44,251 bases of DNA from Acidobacteriota bacterium (GCA_028876335.1 JAGWSG010000135.1:1-44251), one strand, 5' to 3'; shown: positions 24,450-33,383, numbered from the stretch's first letter. Numbers and translations are program-made. Notes: generated by a model from the letters alone, not told the origin.

Positions 24450-25574
24450 ATGCGTATCGACGAAATCATCCTTCGTGAACTGCACATTCCTCTCGTTCGT
24501 CCATTTGAAACCAGCTTCGGCGTCACCAAAGACCGCCGCGTACTCCTGGCGGAAGTCCGTTCGGAAGGCCTGACTGGCTGGGGCGAATGCACCGCAGGCG
24601 AGCATCCCACCTTCTCTGAAGAGTCCACCGACACCTGCTGGCAGGTGCTCGTCGATGAGCTCGGCCCTAAGCTCGCCGCTGAAACGCCCGAGCACGGTGG
24701 CCAGATTCCCAATCTCTTTCACTCCATTCGCGGCAACCGCATGGCCAAGGCTACGCTTGAAAACGCAATTTGGGATCTCGAAGCGCAGCGCGAAGGCATA
24801 CCGCTTGGCAGGCTCCTCGGCGGCGTACGCGACAAGATACCCTGCGGCGTCTCGCTCGGCATTCAAAAAAGCATTCCCGAGCTCATGGACATCATCGAGA
24901 GCGAGCTTGCCGCCGGCTATCAGCGCATCAAGCTCAAGTGCAAGCCGGGTTGGGATGTTGATGTCTTTGAAGCCGTCCGCACACGATGGCCGGAAATTAC
25001 GCTCAGTTGCGATGCGAACTCCGCATACCGCCTCCGCGACACCGAACACCTTCTCACATTCGATAACTTCGATCTGCTCATGATTGAGCAGCCCCTCTGG
25101 CACGACGACTTCTACTTCCACTCCATGCTGCAGCGGCGCCTCAACACTCCCATCTGTCTGGACGAGTCCATCCGTAACCGTCGCGATGCGCTTGCCGCCA
25201 TTGAAATGGAGTCCTGCCGCATCATCAACATCAAGCTCGGCCGCGTTGGCGGATTTTCCGAGGCCATCGCTGTGCACAACGCGGCGCAGGAACGTGGCGT
25301 GCCCGTCTGGTGCGGCGGAATGCTGGAGGCCGGAATCGGTCGCTCGCATAACATCGCCGTCTCAACGCTCGAAAATTACTCGCTTCCGGGCGATGTCTCC
25401 GCTTCAAAGCGCTACTGGAAAGAAGACATCATCGAACCGGAAGTCACCGTTACCCCTCAGGGCGAAATTTTGGTTCCGGATACGCCGGGCCGCGGTTTCG
25501 AGGTGCGCTTCGACCTGATCGAAAAGCTCACCGTACGCAAGGAGAGTATCCGCGCGCTGGAACTGGTGAGCTAG
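24450..25574 (+). CDS. Enolase-superfamily o-succinylbenzoate synthase / N-succinylamino acid racemase
   Basis: A 374-residue (beta/alpha)8-barrel enzyme. The catalytic lysine pair of the MLE/OSBS subgroup is present: K161-x-K163 (IKLKCKPGWD) and K262 (NIKLGRVGG). The three metal ligands are D188 (SCDAN), E213 (IEQP) and D238 (LDES). These positions align almost number for number with the Amycolatopsis OSBS/NSAR enzyme. No men genes are nearby, while a GNAT of the NSAR-partner type is directly upstream, which favours racemase use; OSBS activity for menaquinone remains possible because the family is promiscuous. Start at MRIDEIILREL. Confidence 0.9.
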   Translation: MRIDEIILRELHIPLVRPFETSFGVTKDRRVLLAEVRSEGLTGWGECTAGEHPTFSEESTDTCWQVLVDELGPKLAAETPEHGGQIPNLFHSIRGNRMAKATLENAIWDLEAQREGIPLGRLLGGVRDKIPCGVSLGIQKSIPELMDIIESELAAGYQRIKLKCKPGWDVDVFEAVRTRWPEITLSCDANSAYRLRDTEHLLTFDNFDLLMIEQPLWHDDFYFHSMLQRRLNTPICLDESIRNRRDALAAIEMESCRIINIKLGRVGGFSEAIAVHNAAQERGVPVWCGGMLEAGIGRSHNIAVSTLENYSLPGDVSASKRYWKEDIIEPEVTVTPQGEILVPDTPGRGFEVRFDLIEKLTVRKESIRALELVS

Positions 25575-25617
25575 AGCAGGGAAGCTCTCAAAATAGGGCT
25601 TGCTCATCGGATATCGG

Positions 25618-26067
25618 ATGGAAACACTCAAGCATTACCTTGATCCCGGTCCCCTGGCGGACCGGGATTTTTACATTCGCTGTACGGACTACTCGCCGCA
25701 CCTCGTCCACAAAGTGCCTTGCTATCACTTCGCCCTCTTACACACCGAAACCGGTGCGGAACTAGGCTGGCTGCGCCTGCGCATCGGCTCCACACCACAC
25801 ATCGAGCGCTACGCCGGACACGTCGGCTACCAGGTTGAACCTGCCCATCGCGGCCACCATTACGCCGCTCGCGCATTGCGCCTGATCGTGCGATTCGCGG
25901 GAAAACTCGGCATCAATCCTCTCTGGATTACCTGTGATCCTGAGAATCTCGCCTCCCGGCGCACGCTAGAGCTCGCCAGCGCGGAGTTCGTCGAGATCGT
26001 CGACGTGCCGCCAAACTGCATCATCTTCCAAACCGGGCATCCGAAAAAGTGCAGATATCGTCTGTAA
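25618..26067 (+). CDS. GNAT-family N-acetyltransferase
   Basis: A 149-residue single GNAT domain. The central strand and acetyl-CoA loop are visible as VGYQVEPAHRGHHYAARALR, and the second half of the fold as LWITCDPENLASRRTLELAS, typical of RimJ/RimL-like small-molecule or protein acetyltransferases. Start ATG 25618; a TTG at 25600 in frame is an alternative. It follows the racemase by 43 bases on the same strand, so cotranscription is possible. The acceptor is unknown. Confidence 0.85.
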   Translation: METLKHYLDPGPLADRDFYIRCTDYSPHLVHKVPCYHFALLHTETGAELGWLRLRIGSTPHIERYAGHVGYQVEPAHRGHHYAARALRLIVRFAGKLGINPLWITCDPENLASRRTLELASAEFVEIVDVPPNCIIFQTGHPKKCRYRL

Positions 26068-26243
26068 GGGGCGAAGGTCGTCTATGGCGTCTTGAACCTG
26101 GAAGATCTTTATTTTGGTCCGGAGTTCGTCACAAGTCTATGTGATGCACAACCCTGCAATTCCTTGCAGCGCTATGCTGTGGTGTGCGTAGCGGCTTTGC
26201 GCTTGGGTATCTCAAAAGTGCCGCATTCTATCGAGGGCTCGCA

Positions 26244-26609
26244 ATGAGCAGGCTGCTGGCATGGCTTCTTTACTGGTCTCCCCGGATTCTCAGTATTCTT
26301 TTTGCGCTATTTATAACGGTATTCGCGTTTGACGTCTTCGACGCAAATGGTGGATTTGTGGCGCACTTCCTGGCACTGCTTCTGCATCTCGTTCCCACGT
26401 TTGTTCTGGCACTGGCCATCCTGCTTGCCTGGCGATGGGAGTGGATTGGAGCCGCGATCTTTGCAAGCTGCGGGCTCCTCTATAGTATGTGGGCCGCTCC
26501 TCGTAATTTGCAGTGGATCCTCATCCTCGGACTTCCCATGTTTGTTATCGCGGCCCTTTACATGGCCAGCTGGATCAAGCGCACACAAATTCATGCCGCG
26601 CTTCAGTGA
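26244..26609 (+). CDS. Small integral membrane protein
   Basis: A 121-residue protein with four predicted membrane segments (around residues 8-30, 37-62, 64-82 and 88-107) and a short cytoplasmic C-terminus (WIKRTQIHAALQ). GAGGG lies seven bases before the ATG at 26244. Small four-helix membrane proteins of this kind are common in acidobacteria and have no known function. It stands alone and converges on the barrel-protein gene. Confidence 0.75.
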   Translation: MSRLLAWLLYWSPRILSILFALFITVFAFDVFDANGGFVAHFLALLLHLVPTFVLALAILLAWRWEWIGAAIFASCGLLYSMWAAPRNLQWILILGLPMFVIAALYMASWIKRTQIHAALQ

Positions 26610-26624
26610 GCACTGTTCGATTTG

Positions 26625-27410
26625 CTATTTCCGCGTCGGCCAGTCGAATCTCCGCCCGATGATTCCCTTCACAATCCAGTGGTCCGTCGCTGCCGTAGCT
26701 CCCACGCCCACGCCAAAATTGATCTCCCACTTTGGGGACACATTCAGGTCTACAGCAGGGAAGACCATCTGCTGCTGATCGTGCAGGCTGGCAATGTCGG
26801 CAATGTTGCCATAGTCGGCGTAGTACTCAATACCGCCGGCAATCTGTTTCGTAAAGTCGTAACTCACCTTCACATTCGGTGCAAAATCCAACCCGTCTTT
26901 CACGCCCGGGCCGTGCCAGGTTCGTTCCAATGCCGGATTAATCGCCCAGTAAAATCGGCCCTGAGTCTTGTCGATGATGGGTCGAATCTCCCATGTCCAG
27001 GTGTCCTGATCAAAAAAGGCTCGCTGGTATCCGAATTCCATAGAAAGGCTCGCACCCACTGGCCAGTGCCAGTTTTCCGGCACACGCACGCGCGGACGGA
27101 TGTGGTCGCCAACCCACTGCACGCCCAGTCCGTTCTGCCAGCTCGTGAATACATAGAAACCTACCTCGGACCAATTCGTGAGCCCTTGCGTAATCTCCAG
27201 CGTTTCGTGCTCGGCATGGTTGGTTGGCGCTTGATACCCGGCAATTCCTTTTGATCCAACAGCGGTGAAGTTCGAATGCACTTCAACCATCGTGGTTCGG
27301 GGTGGAACCGTATCGGCTCCGTACACCTGTATTTCGTAGTTTCCCTGCGCCCGGGCAGCAATTGCTCCCAGGCAAACCGTTAGAACACAAAAAAGTGTGC
27401 GTTTGAACAA
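26625..27410 (-). CDS. Outer-membrane beta-barrel-like protein with signal peptide
   Basis: A 261-residue protein beginning with a Sec signal peptide (MFKRTLFCVLTVCLGAIAARA). The mature part is rich in alternating aromatic/polar strands (ASLSMEFGYQRAFF, WTWEIRPIID, VKVSYDFTKQIAGGIEYYAD) and ends with strand-like segments INFGVGVGATAATDHWIVKG, as in outer-membrane transporters of the phenol-degradation MetA type. I infer an outer-membrane location. No substrate can be named. It is divergent from yebC with a 135-base gap. Confidence 0.75.
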   Translation of the reverse strand: MFKRTLFCVLTVCLGAIAARAQGNYEIQVYGADTVPPRTTMVEVHSNFTAVGSKGIAGYQAPTNHAEHETLEITQGLTNWSEVGFYVFTSWQNGLGVQWVGDHIRPRVRVPENWHWPVGASLSMEFGYQRAFFDQDTWTWEIRPIIDKTQGRFYWAINPALERTWHGPGVKDGLDFAPNVKVSYDFTKQIAGGIEYYADYGNIADIASLHDQQQMVFPAVDLNVSPKWEINFGVGVGATAATDHWIVKGIIGRRFDWPTRK

Positions 27411-27545
27411 GATGAGCTCCGGATCGAATGGATTGTGAGGGCTCCGCGCTGCAGTGCGCTTTCAACGGACGCAAACCTCTTGAGTGATATACTTACATGG
27501 TCAGGTGCCGCCCGGCGCCGCTATCGTCATCTCATTGAGGTTCGC

Positions 27546-28295
27546 ATGTCCGGCCACTCGAAATGGGCCACAATCAAGCACAAGAAGGGCGCGCTGGACG
27601 CAAAGCGCGGCAAGATCTTCACCCGCCTGATCAAGGAAATCACCATCGCAGCTCGTGCTGGCGGTGGAGACCCTGACGGCAATCCCCGGCTGCGCACCGC
27701 CATTGCGGCTGCCAAGGCTGAAAATATGCCTGCCGACAACATCAAGCGTGCCGTTCAGCGCGGTACAGGTGAGTTGGAAGGCGTGAATTACGAGGAAATC
27801 TCGTTTGAGGGTTACGGTCCCGGCGGCGTCGCACTCATCGTCGACGTGCTCACTGACAATCGCAATCGCGCCGTAAGTGAAGTCCGCCACAGCTTCTCCA
27901 AGCACGGCGGCAACCTCGGCGAGTCTGGTTCAGTGCGCTTCATGTTCTCGAAGAAGGGAATCATCTCCATTGAGAAAGATGCAGCCACCGAGGAACAGTT
28001 GATGGACATCGTTCTCGAGCATGGCGGAGAAGACCTCAGCGACCAGGGCGACAACTGGGAGATCACTACTGAACCTTCAGTGCATGAAGCCGTATCCAAT
28101 GCGGTCAAGGCAGCAGGCATCACGCCCATCGTCAGCGAAGTCACCATGATCGCTTCCACGTACACTAAGCTTGAAGGCGCAACAGCCAACCAGATGGTTC
28201 GCCTGCTGGATGCCCTTGAAGATCTAGACGACGTCCAGAATGTCTACTCGAACTTCGACATGGACGCAGAGCAAATGGAGCAGGTCGCCGGCTAA
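27546..28295 (+). CDS. yebC: YebC/PmpR family regulatory/translation protein
   Basis: A 249-residue protein with the invariant N-terminus MSGHSKWATIKHKKGALDAK and the characteristic blocks PADNIKRAVQRGTGE and YEEISFEGYGPGGVALIVD. YebC-family proteins are described as transcription regulators and, for the bacterial/TACO1 group, as factors easing ribosome stalling at polyproline stretches. DnaX in this window has an eight-proline run, one example of such a sequence. The gene is followed by a clear terminator. Confidence 0.96.
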   Translation: MSGHSKWATIKHKKGALDAKRGKIFTRLIKEITIAARAGGGDPDGNPRLRTAIAAAKAENMPADNIKRAVQRGTGELEGVNYEEISFEGYGPGGVALIVDVLTDNRNRAVSEVRHSFSKHGGNLGESGSVRFMFSKKGIISIEKDAATEEQLMDIVLEHGGEDLSDQGDNWEITTEPSVHEAVSNAVKAAGITPIVSEVTMIASTYTKLEGATANQMVRLLDALEDLDDVQNVYSNFDMDAEQMEQVAG

Positions 28296-28321
28296 GCCTG
28301 ACTCTTACGAGCACGAAGCAT

Positions 28322-28350
28322 AAAGGCCGCCCGTTGGGTCGGCCTTTTTT
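28322..28350 (+). terminator. Rho-independent terminator after yebC
   Basis: AAAGGCCG at 28322-28329 pairs with CGGCCTTT at 28340-28347, with CCC/GGG pairing inside, followed by a run of six T ending at 28350. Confidence 0.9.
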
Positions 28351-28391
28351 GCGGTTCGACGAGTTTATCGATACAGAGAAGGGAAAACTAC

Positions 28392-29177
28392 TTGGACTCC
28401 ATGAAGAAGTCACCCCGTTCCGTGAATGTTCTTGTTTGCTTGATGACTGCTGCAATCTTGCTCGGTTTCGGACCTGCCATCCATGCTCAGCAGAGTGTAC
28501 CTTCATCCAACTCTCTCGATACCGGCCATGCCACGGTCAATGTTCAAAATGTCGATCCAATGGATCCTGTAACTGATGTGCGCACGCAAAAGCGCTGGGA
28601 GTTCGGCCCTATCTTCAACTGGGGAACGGGCGTCGGCGATCGCTCCAATTACAAATTTGTCTGGAGCGGCTTCCAGCTCGGCAAACCCCTCACCCGGGTT
28701 CTCGGAGATGGATTACTCGCAGGACAATTCGAACTTGCCGGCAACATCAATCCGCTCTGGCTTGCATTCACCCCCGCGCCGCACTCACAGACCACCGTTA
28801 TCGACGGCGAAACCTTCACGACGAATTACGGCGGCGGCACATTCCACGGCGTCAGCATGACCCCCGTGATTCTGCGCTGGAACTTTATGAGTCACTCTCG
28901 CCGCATTCAGCCCTGGTTTCAGGGTGCCGGCGGACTCATCTACACCACACACAAATTTCCACCTGATGTCCTGGTACCACACGGCGAACCCGGCGGAACC
29001 TCGGTGTGGAACTTTGCGCCGCAGGGAGGCATTGGCGTGCACATCTTCACGCGCGCACGACGTTCCATCGATATCGGCATCAACGCAGTCCACATTTCAT
29101 CTTCGTCGCTCGGGGATAAGAACCCCGGCGTGAATGCCAGCATGCAGTTCCAGGTCGGTTACACATTTTGGAAATGA
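28392..29177 (+). CDS. PagL-like lipid A 3-O-deacylase / outer-membrane protein
   Basis: A protein of about 260 residues with a signal peptide ending near HAQQ, then a beta-barrel. The C-terminal block AVHISSSSLGDKNPGVNASM resembles the PagL catalytic region (His-x-Ser followed by an NPG-type loop); the His is at base 29091 and the Ser at 29097. PagL removes the 3-position acyl chain from lipid A in the outer membrane. The acidic residue of the triad is not obvious, so activity is uncertain. AAGGG at 28379-28383 is spaced correctly for a TTG start at 28392; ATG at 28401 is the alternative. The stop overlaps the ftcD start as ATGA. Confidence 0.75.
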   Translation: MDSMKKSPRSVNVLVCLMTAAILLGFGPAIHAQQSVPSSNSLDTGHATVNVQNVDPMDPVTDVRTQKRWEFGPIFNWGTGVGDRSNYKFVWSGFQLGKPLTRVLGDGLLAGQFELAGNINPLWLAFTPAPHSQTTVIDGETFTTNYGGGTFHGVSMTPVILRWNFMSHSRRIQPWFQGAGGLIYTTHKFPPDVLVPHGEPGGTSVWNFAPQGGIGVHIFTRARRSIDIGINAVHISSSSLGDKNPGVNASMQFQVGYTFWK

Positions 29178-30100
29178 ACGACACAGAGCAGATCATCGAG
29201 TGCGTCCCCAATTTCTCTGAGGGACGTGACATCCGGTGCGTCGAATCCATCGTCTCGGCGATGAAGGTGGATGGCGTCCGCCTGCTCGACTGGTCGCTCG
29301 ATACGGATCACAACCGTTCGGTAGTCACCATCGCAGGGCCCCCAGCTGCCGTCATTGAGTCTGCCGTGCGCGGCGCGGGCCGGGCTGCCGAACTGATCGA
29401 TCTCACCCAGCAGCAAGGCGTTCACCCCCGCATCGGCGCAGCAGACGTCATCCCCTTTGTTCCCGTGGCAGGTGTCAAGCTTGAGCAGTGCGTAATGTTC
29501 GCTCGGCAGGCCGGTCTGGAAATATGGCGGCGCTACAACGTTCCTGTGTATTTTTACGAAGCTGCTGCGGCGCGTCCTGATCGTGCCAATCTAGAAAACG
29601 TGCGTCGCGGGCAGTTTGAAGGCTTGCGAGACGATGTGCGCAAGGACGCTTCACGTCGTCCTGATCTCGGCGGCCCCGGACTCCACCCTACGGCGGGAGC
29701 CAGTGTCGTGGGCGCGCGCAAATTCCTTATTGCCTACAACATTTACCTCGATTCGTCCGATGTTTCCATTGCCCGGGCGATTGCACGTGAAGTGCGAGCT
29801 GCATCCGGCGGTCTCAAGGGCATAAAAGCGCTCGGCGTGCTGGCGCACGGCCGCGCCCAGCTTACCATGAACATCACCGACTTTGAAGCCACACCCGTCT
29901 CAAAAGTCTTTGACAAGGTTTCCCGCCTCGCTGCCCGCCACAAGACCGCACCAGTAGAGGGCGAAGTCATTGGCCTCATTCCCGAGGCAGCCTGTGAGCG
30001 CGACAGCGAGTGGATGCGTCAATTAATGGGGTTCGACGAAGCGGCAAAAGTGCTCGAGCGCCGTCTCCTCTCGCCCTTGATGTGGCCATCATCTTCGTAA
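29174..30100 (+). CDS. ftcD: Glutamate formimidoyltransferase
   Basis: A 308-residue folate-dependent enzyme that transfers the formimino group from N-formiminoglutamate to tetrahydrofolate, the last step of one histidine degradation route. Family blocks are IIECVPNFSEGRD, LLDWSLDTDHNRSVVTIAG, HPRIGAADVIPFVP and the C-terminal EVIGLIPEAAC. Only the transferase part is present; the cyclodeaminase domain found in the eukaryotic fusion is absent and no hut genes are nearby. The start overlaps the end of the PagL-like gene by four bases, an odd partner for histidine catabolism. Confidence 0.93.
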   Translation: MNDTEQIIECVPNFSEGRDIRCVESIVSAMKVDGVRLLDWSLDTDHNRSVVTIAGPPAAVIESAVRGAGRAAELIDLTQQQGVHPRIGAADVIPFVPVAGVKLEQCVMFARQAGLEIWRRYNVPVYFYEAAAARPDRANLENVRRGQFEGLRDDVRKDASRRPDLGGPGLHPTAGASVVGARKFLIAYNIYLDSSDVSIARAIAREVRAASGGLKGIKALGVLAHGRAQLTMNITDFEATPVSKVFDKVSRLAARHKTAPVEGEVIGLIPEAACERDSEWMRQLMGFDEAAKVLERRLLSPLMWPSSS

Positions 30101-30319
30101 CGTGTTGTTTAGGGCTCCATACTGTCTGCAAAGCCGCATTGGAAGTAAAATAATCATGTAGGTGTGTGACCTTTTCACGCTGCAATGGTCTCGATAAGTG
30201 GGTCAATTGCAAAGAGTTTGTACGACAGCAAGGATGAAAAGGCAAAGAGTTCGAGTAGACCGCGCAACCCTTGAGGCACTTTACGGTTTCCACCTGTGTG
30301 GCTAGTTGACCCTACATTA

Positions 30320-30355
30320 GGAAACTTCGGCCATTGATGGCCTCGTTTCCGGAGG
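30320..30355 (+). promoter_or_regulatory. Hairpin abutting the ribosome-binding site
   Basis: GGAAAC 30320-30325 pairs with GTTTCC 30345-30350 and GGCCA 30329-30333 with TGGCC 30338-30342, forming a two-step stem. The strong Shine-Dalgarno GGAGG follows at once at 30351-30355. The layout could modulate translation or stabilise the mRNA. Confidence 0.55.
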
Positions 30356-30361
30356 ATGAAT

Positions 30362-31315
30362 TTGTTTAAGAAGATTGCACCATTTTCCATACTCCCTCTC
30401 GTACTGGCTTTCGTGATTCCCACGCAGGCAGCCCAGCTTTCCGGCGATGCACGCGCCGCCATTCCGCACGATGTGCAGCAGCTCGTCGTCATCGACTATC
30501 GCGCCATGCAGAATTCGCCCACGGCCATGAGCCTGCGCGACCGCGTCATGCCTCCTGACCTCAAGCAGTTCGATCAGGCACTGCAGAAATCGGGACTGAA
30601 TGACAACCACGACGTCGATGATCTCGCCTTCGCGCTCTTCCGCCCTGAGGGCTCCAGTGACAGCCTCTCCATCGTCGGCATCGCTCAAGGGCAGTTTTCC
30701 GTCGACGACATTCTCGCCAAATTGAAAAAGCAAAAAGTCAAAGCCACAAAGCTGCGTTCCAACATCATCTATCCCATGGCGCGTACAGGCATGGTTCTTT
30801 GTTTCGTCGATCCTTCGACGATGATCTTCGGCGACCTCACTGCGGTAAAGCATGCTCTCAATGCACGTGACGGAATGGAGCAGAGCCTGCTCACCAACGG
30901 CCCCATGATGGACGCTATGCGCTCAGTGGATTCAGAGCCTCTGTGGAGCATTTTGGACGGCAAGGGAACGCAGACCATGATGAAGCAGATTCTCGGCCAG
31001 GCTGGCTCCGTTGCCGACTATGAATCGGTCCGCAAGCGCCTTGTCTCCTCCTGGTATTCGATGGATTTCCAGCACGGAGTCAAATTCGATCTCACCATCG
31101 CCACGGGAGATTCCTTCGCCGCCGCAACCCTCTCCTCGTTGCTCAATGCCGCGGTTGCCTACCGCAAGCTGAGTGGGGACGATACGGAAAAGGCAGCTCT
31201 GAGTTCCACAGACATTAGCTCAAGTGCCGGTCAGCTTGGCATTCACTTCGCCGCAAGCGACTCAAACTTCAACAATCTTTTGCAGTCCTCGCTCTTCCAA
31301 AGCATGGTTCGCTGA
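30362..31315 (+). CDS. Exported protein of unknown function
   Basis: About 317 residues with a signal peptide (FKKIAPFSILPLVLAFVIPTQA). The mature protein is soluble-looking, mixed alpha/beta, with no motif I recognise; it has a recurring pattern of short segments (VQQLVVIDYRAMQ, IVGIAQGQFSVDDILAKLK, MVLCFVDPSTMIFGDLTAVK) suggestive of a repeated alpha/beta unit. GGAGG at 30351-30355 touches the ATG at 30356, which is too close, so TTG at 30362 (spacing six) is the better start. A long hairpin follows the gene. Periplasmic location is inferred. Confidence 0.8.
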   Translation: MFKKIAPFSILPLVLAFVIPTQAAQLSGDARAAIPHDVQQLVVIDYRAMQNSPTAMSLRDRVMPPDLKQFDQALQKSGLNDNHDVDDLAFALFRPEGSSDSLSIVGIAQGQFSVDDILAKLKKQKVKATKLRSNIIYPMARTGMVLCFVDPSTMIFGDLTAVKHALNARDGMEQSLLTNGPMMDAMRSVDSEPLWSILDGKGTQTMMKQILGQAGSVADYESVRKRLVSSWYSMDFQHGVKFDLTIATGDSFAAATLSSLLNAAVAYRKLSGDDTEKAALSSTDISSSAGQLGIHFAASDSNFNNLLQSSLFQSMVR

Positions 31316-31331
31316 GCGATCCGGAAAGAAC

Positions 31332-31367
31332 ACGCAACAGCCTTCCCGACCGGGAAGGCTGTTGCGT
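31332..31367. terminator. Long perfect hairpin between convergent genes
   Basis: A 17-base arm at 31332-31348 is perfectly complementary to 31351-31367 with only two bases between. It lies between the exported unknown and the diguanylate cyclase and can terminate both strands, although T-runs are short. Confidence 0.8.
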
Positions 31368-31380
31368 CTTGTGCAATTTC

Positions 31381-33258
31381 TCAACTTGCAATCGCAACGG
31401 AGTCCCGATGCTCGCATGTTGCCGCGGTTGCAATGCAATTGCGACCCGATCTCTTCGCGGCATAGAGTGCCTGGTCGGCCCGGTCGATCAGATCACGCAC
31501 CAGTTGCCCAGTTCGTGGCACGCAGGATGAGCAGCCAATTGAAATGGTCACGTAGCCCAGCGGATTGCCATCATGCCGGATCTTCCTTCTGAGCACCGAC
31601 AGACGTATGTTTTCCGCTATCTTTGAAGCCCCCTGCACATCTGTGTTCTGCAGTACAACCGCAAACTCTTCGCCGCCAATGCGCGCAACGAGATCGGAAG
31701 ATCGCATCACTACGTCCTGGGTTGCCTCCGCAACCTGCTTCAGGCAGCAGTCTCCGCGCAAATGCCCATAGGCATCATTGAATGTTTTGAAGTAATCCAC
31801 ATCCAGCACCAGAACAGAGATGGGCTCCTGCAGGCGAATCGAGCGGCGCCATTCGGACGCGAGGAACTTGTCGAAATGCCGGCGGTTGGCCAGATGTGTA
31901 AGCGGATCGGATGTCGCAAGAGTTTCCAGCGCGCGGTAGGCCTCACGCAACTGCTCTTCCTGCTTCTTGCGTTGGTCAATGTCGCGCAGAATCTTCAAGA
32001 TTCCCAAAGGCGCCCCGGTTGCGGGGTCTTTCAGCAGCTTCAACCCTACCTCAACCCATACCAGTCTGCCATCCCGCCGCCGCAGTTGATATTCCATACT
32101 CCCGCACTCGTCACCCGCGCGTACCTTCTCAATCGCTCCGCGCAGGGTCCTTTGCTCATTGGGGAATGCGGGTTCGTCAGTCTTGCTACAGGCGTCCATC
32201 TCATTGCCCGTCCCCAGCAGTTTTTCGGATGCGGGTGAGGTGTACAGGCAGTCTCCATCAAGGTCGTTCACGATCACCACCTCACTCAGATTGGTGGTAA
32301 TCAGCTCATGCAGAGCGACGGAATGGTTTAAGACTTTCTGCGTATGGATAAAATTCTCCATGAGCACCGCGGTGAGATACACCATGCAAAGGCCCGCGGC
32401 AAGATAGAACTGAAAGCGCACGTTCGGCGAAATCGGTTCGTTCTCGGAGATGACGACGAAGTCCCCATGTCCATGCACGGTGAGTGTTCCGCCAATAGCG
32501 GTAAGCACCAGCAATGACATGGCCGCCCAGCCAATTCCGTAGCGCATCACAATAAACATCAGAAGCGGGAAGATGAAGAACAGCAGCACGGCCTCCGGTT
32601 GCCTGAGTGCAATCGCAGTGAGCGCTGCCACCAGTATCTGCATTCCAATCGCACTCCAGTCGAGTTTGGTGCGGAAACGGCATCGGTACAACGCGATGCA
32701 CGCTGGCGCGATGATGGCCACTCCAAGCGCGTCGGGCGCAATCCACTCCGTAAAAAGCAACTCAGGTCTTGGGTAGCCTGCAGCCGATCCAACTAAGGCA
32801 AACACTACCGCTATCAGCATTGGAGCCGCGAACACGGCAAACAGTATGAAACGCAAAAGATATTTCGTGTCGGTAAGTTGCGGCAGTTGCGCGGAACGAG
32901 GACGCATCAGCAGAGCGGCGAGGAATGCTTCTGATGTGTTCAGAACGTTGTAGAGCAGATTCAGACGCAGTGGATCGCCAACCAGAACCGAACCAAGAAA
33001 CATCGCCGTAAATCCCGCAAGAATGTAGCGACCCCACTGCCAGCGCGGAACAAGCAACAAATAAGTAAGCAGCAGCCCGTTGGCCGCCCACATGACATTT
33101 AGCGCCTGCGCGTCGCGGCCATACAAATTCACCAGCATCGCGGCCAGCAAAACCGTCACAAAGCAAAGTCCCAGCGCACCCCAGCCGCGAATTGGTCGGC
33201 ACATACGCACCGCCATGGGCCATTGTCTGGCCATTCTCTGTAACTTGCCCAGTTTCAC
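31381..33258 (-). CDS. MASE1-PAS-GGDEF diguanylate cyclase
   Basis: A 625-residue inner-membrane signalling enzyme. Residues about 25-310 hold eight or so hydrophobic segments of the MASE1 sensory type; a PAS/PAC domain follows (about 325-450, ending LKILRDIDQRKKQEEQL); the GGDEF domain occupies about 455-615. The active-site loop is GGEEF at 528-532, compatible with cyclic-di-GMP synthesis, and RSSD at 519-522 sits five residues before it, the position of the inhibitory I-site (RxxD). It should therefore be active and feedback-inhibited. The signal is unknown. It stands alone. Confidence 0.92.
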   Translation of the reverse strand: MKLGKLQRMARQWPMAVRMCRPIRGWGALGLCFVTVLLAAMLVNLYGRDAQALNVMWAANGLLLTYLLLVPRWQWGRYILAGFTAMFLGSVLVGDPLRLNLLYNVLNTSEAFLAALLMRPRSAQLPQLTDTKYLLRFILFAVFAAPMLIAVVFALVGSAAGYPRPELLFTEWIAPDALGVAIIAPACIALYRCRFRTKLDWSAIGMQILVAALTAIALRQPEAVLLFFIFPLLMFIVMRYGIGWAAMSLLVLTAIGGTLTVHGHGDFVVISENEPISPNVRFQFYLAAGLCMVYLTAVLMENFIHTQKVLNHSVALHELITTNLSEVVIVNDLDGDCLYTSPASEKLLGTGNEMDACSKTDEPAFPNEQRTLRGAIEKVRAGDECGSMEYQLRRRDGRLVWVEVGLKLLKDPATGAPLGILKILRDIDQRKKQEEQLREAYRALETLATSDPLTHLANRRHFDKFLASEWRRSIRLQEPISVLVLDVDYFKTFNDAYGHLRGDCCLKQVAEATQDVVMRSSDLVARIGGEEFAVVLQNTDVQGASKIAENIRLSVLRRKIRHDGNPLGYVTISIGCSSCVPRTGQLVRDLIDRADQALYAAKRSGRNCIATAATCEHRDSVAIAS

Positions 33259-33383
33259 CCCTCATCTATCGGATAAAAGGGGCAAAGCGATGAGTCATAA
33301 GGTAGGTATCTTTTCCAGCCGTACCTGCGCCTGCTGGTGGAGATGCAGGATGTGCGTGCAAGCTGCATTCCGCTGAAGGTGAG

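Noticed and set aside
24441..25349. 302-codon open frame antisense to the OSBS/NSAR gene
   Set aside because: The plus strand holds all catalytic residues; the antisense frame is a shadow.
33270..33335. Plus-strand segment GGGGCAAAGC...TCATAAGG...CAGCCGTACC, reminiscent of the 3' half of a cyclic-di-GMP-I (GEMM) riboswitch, next to a GGDEF gene
   Set aside because: It points away from the GGDEF gene, no gene follows on that strand, and the first half of the consensus (GGCAAACC and the P2 hairpin) is not visible. A covariance search with the Rfam model would settle it.
33290..33376. 28-codon frame on the plus strand in the gap before the diguanylate cyclase
   Set aside because: Cys/Arg-rich nonsense-like composition, no good ribosome-binding site, and no known family.
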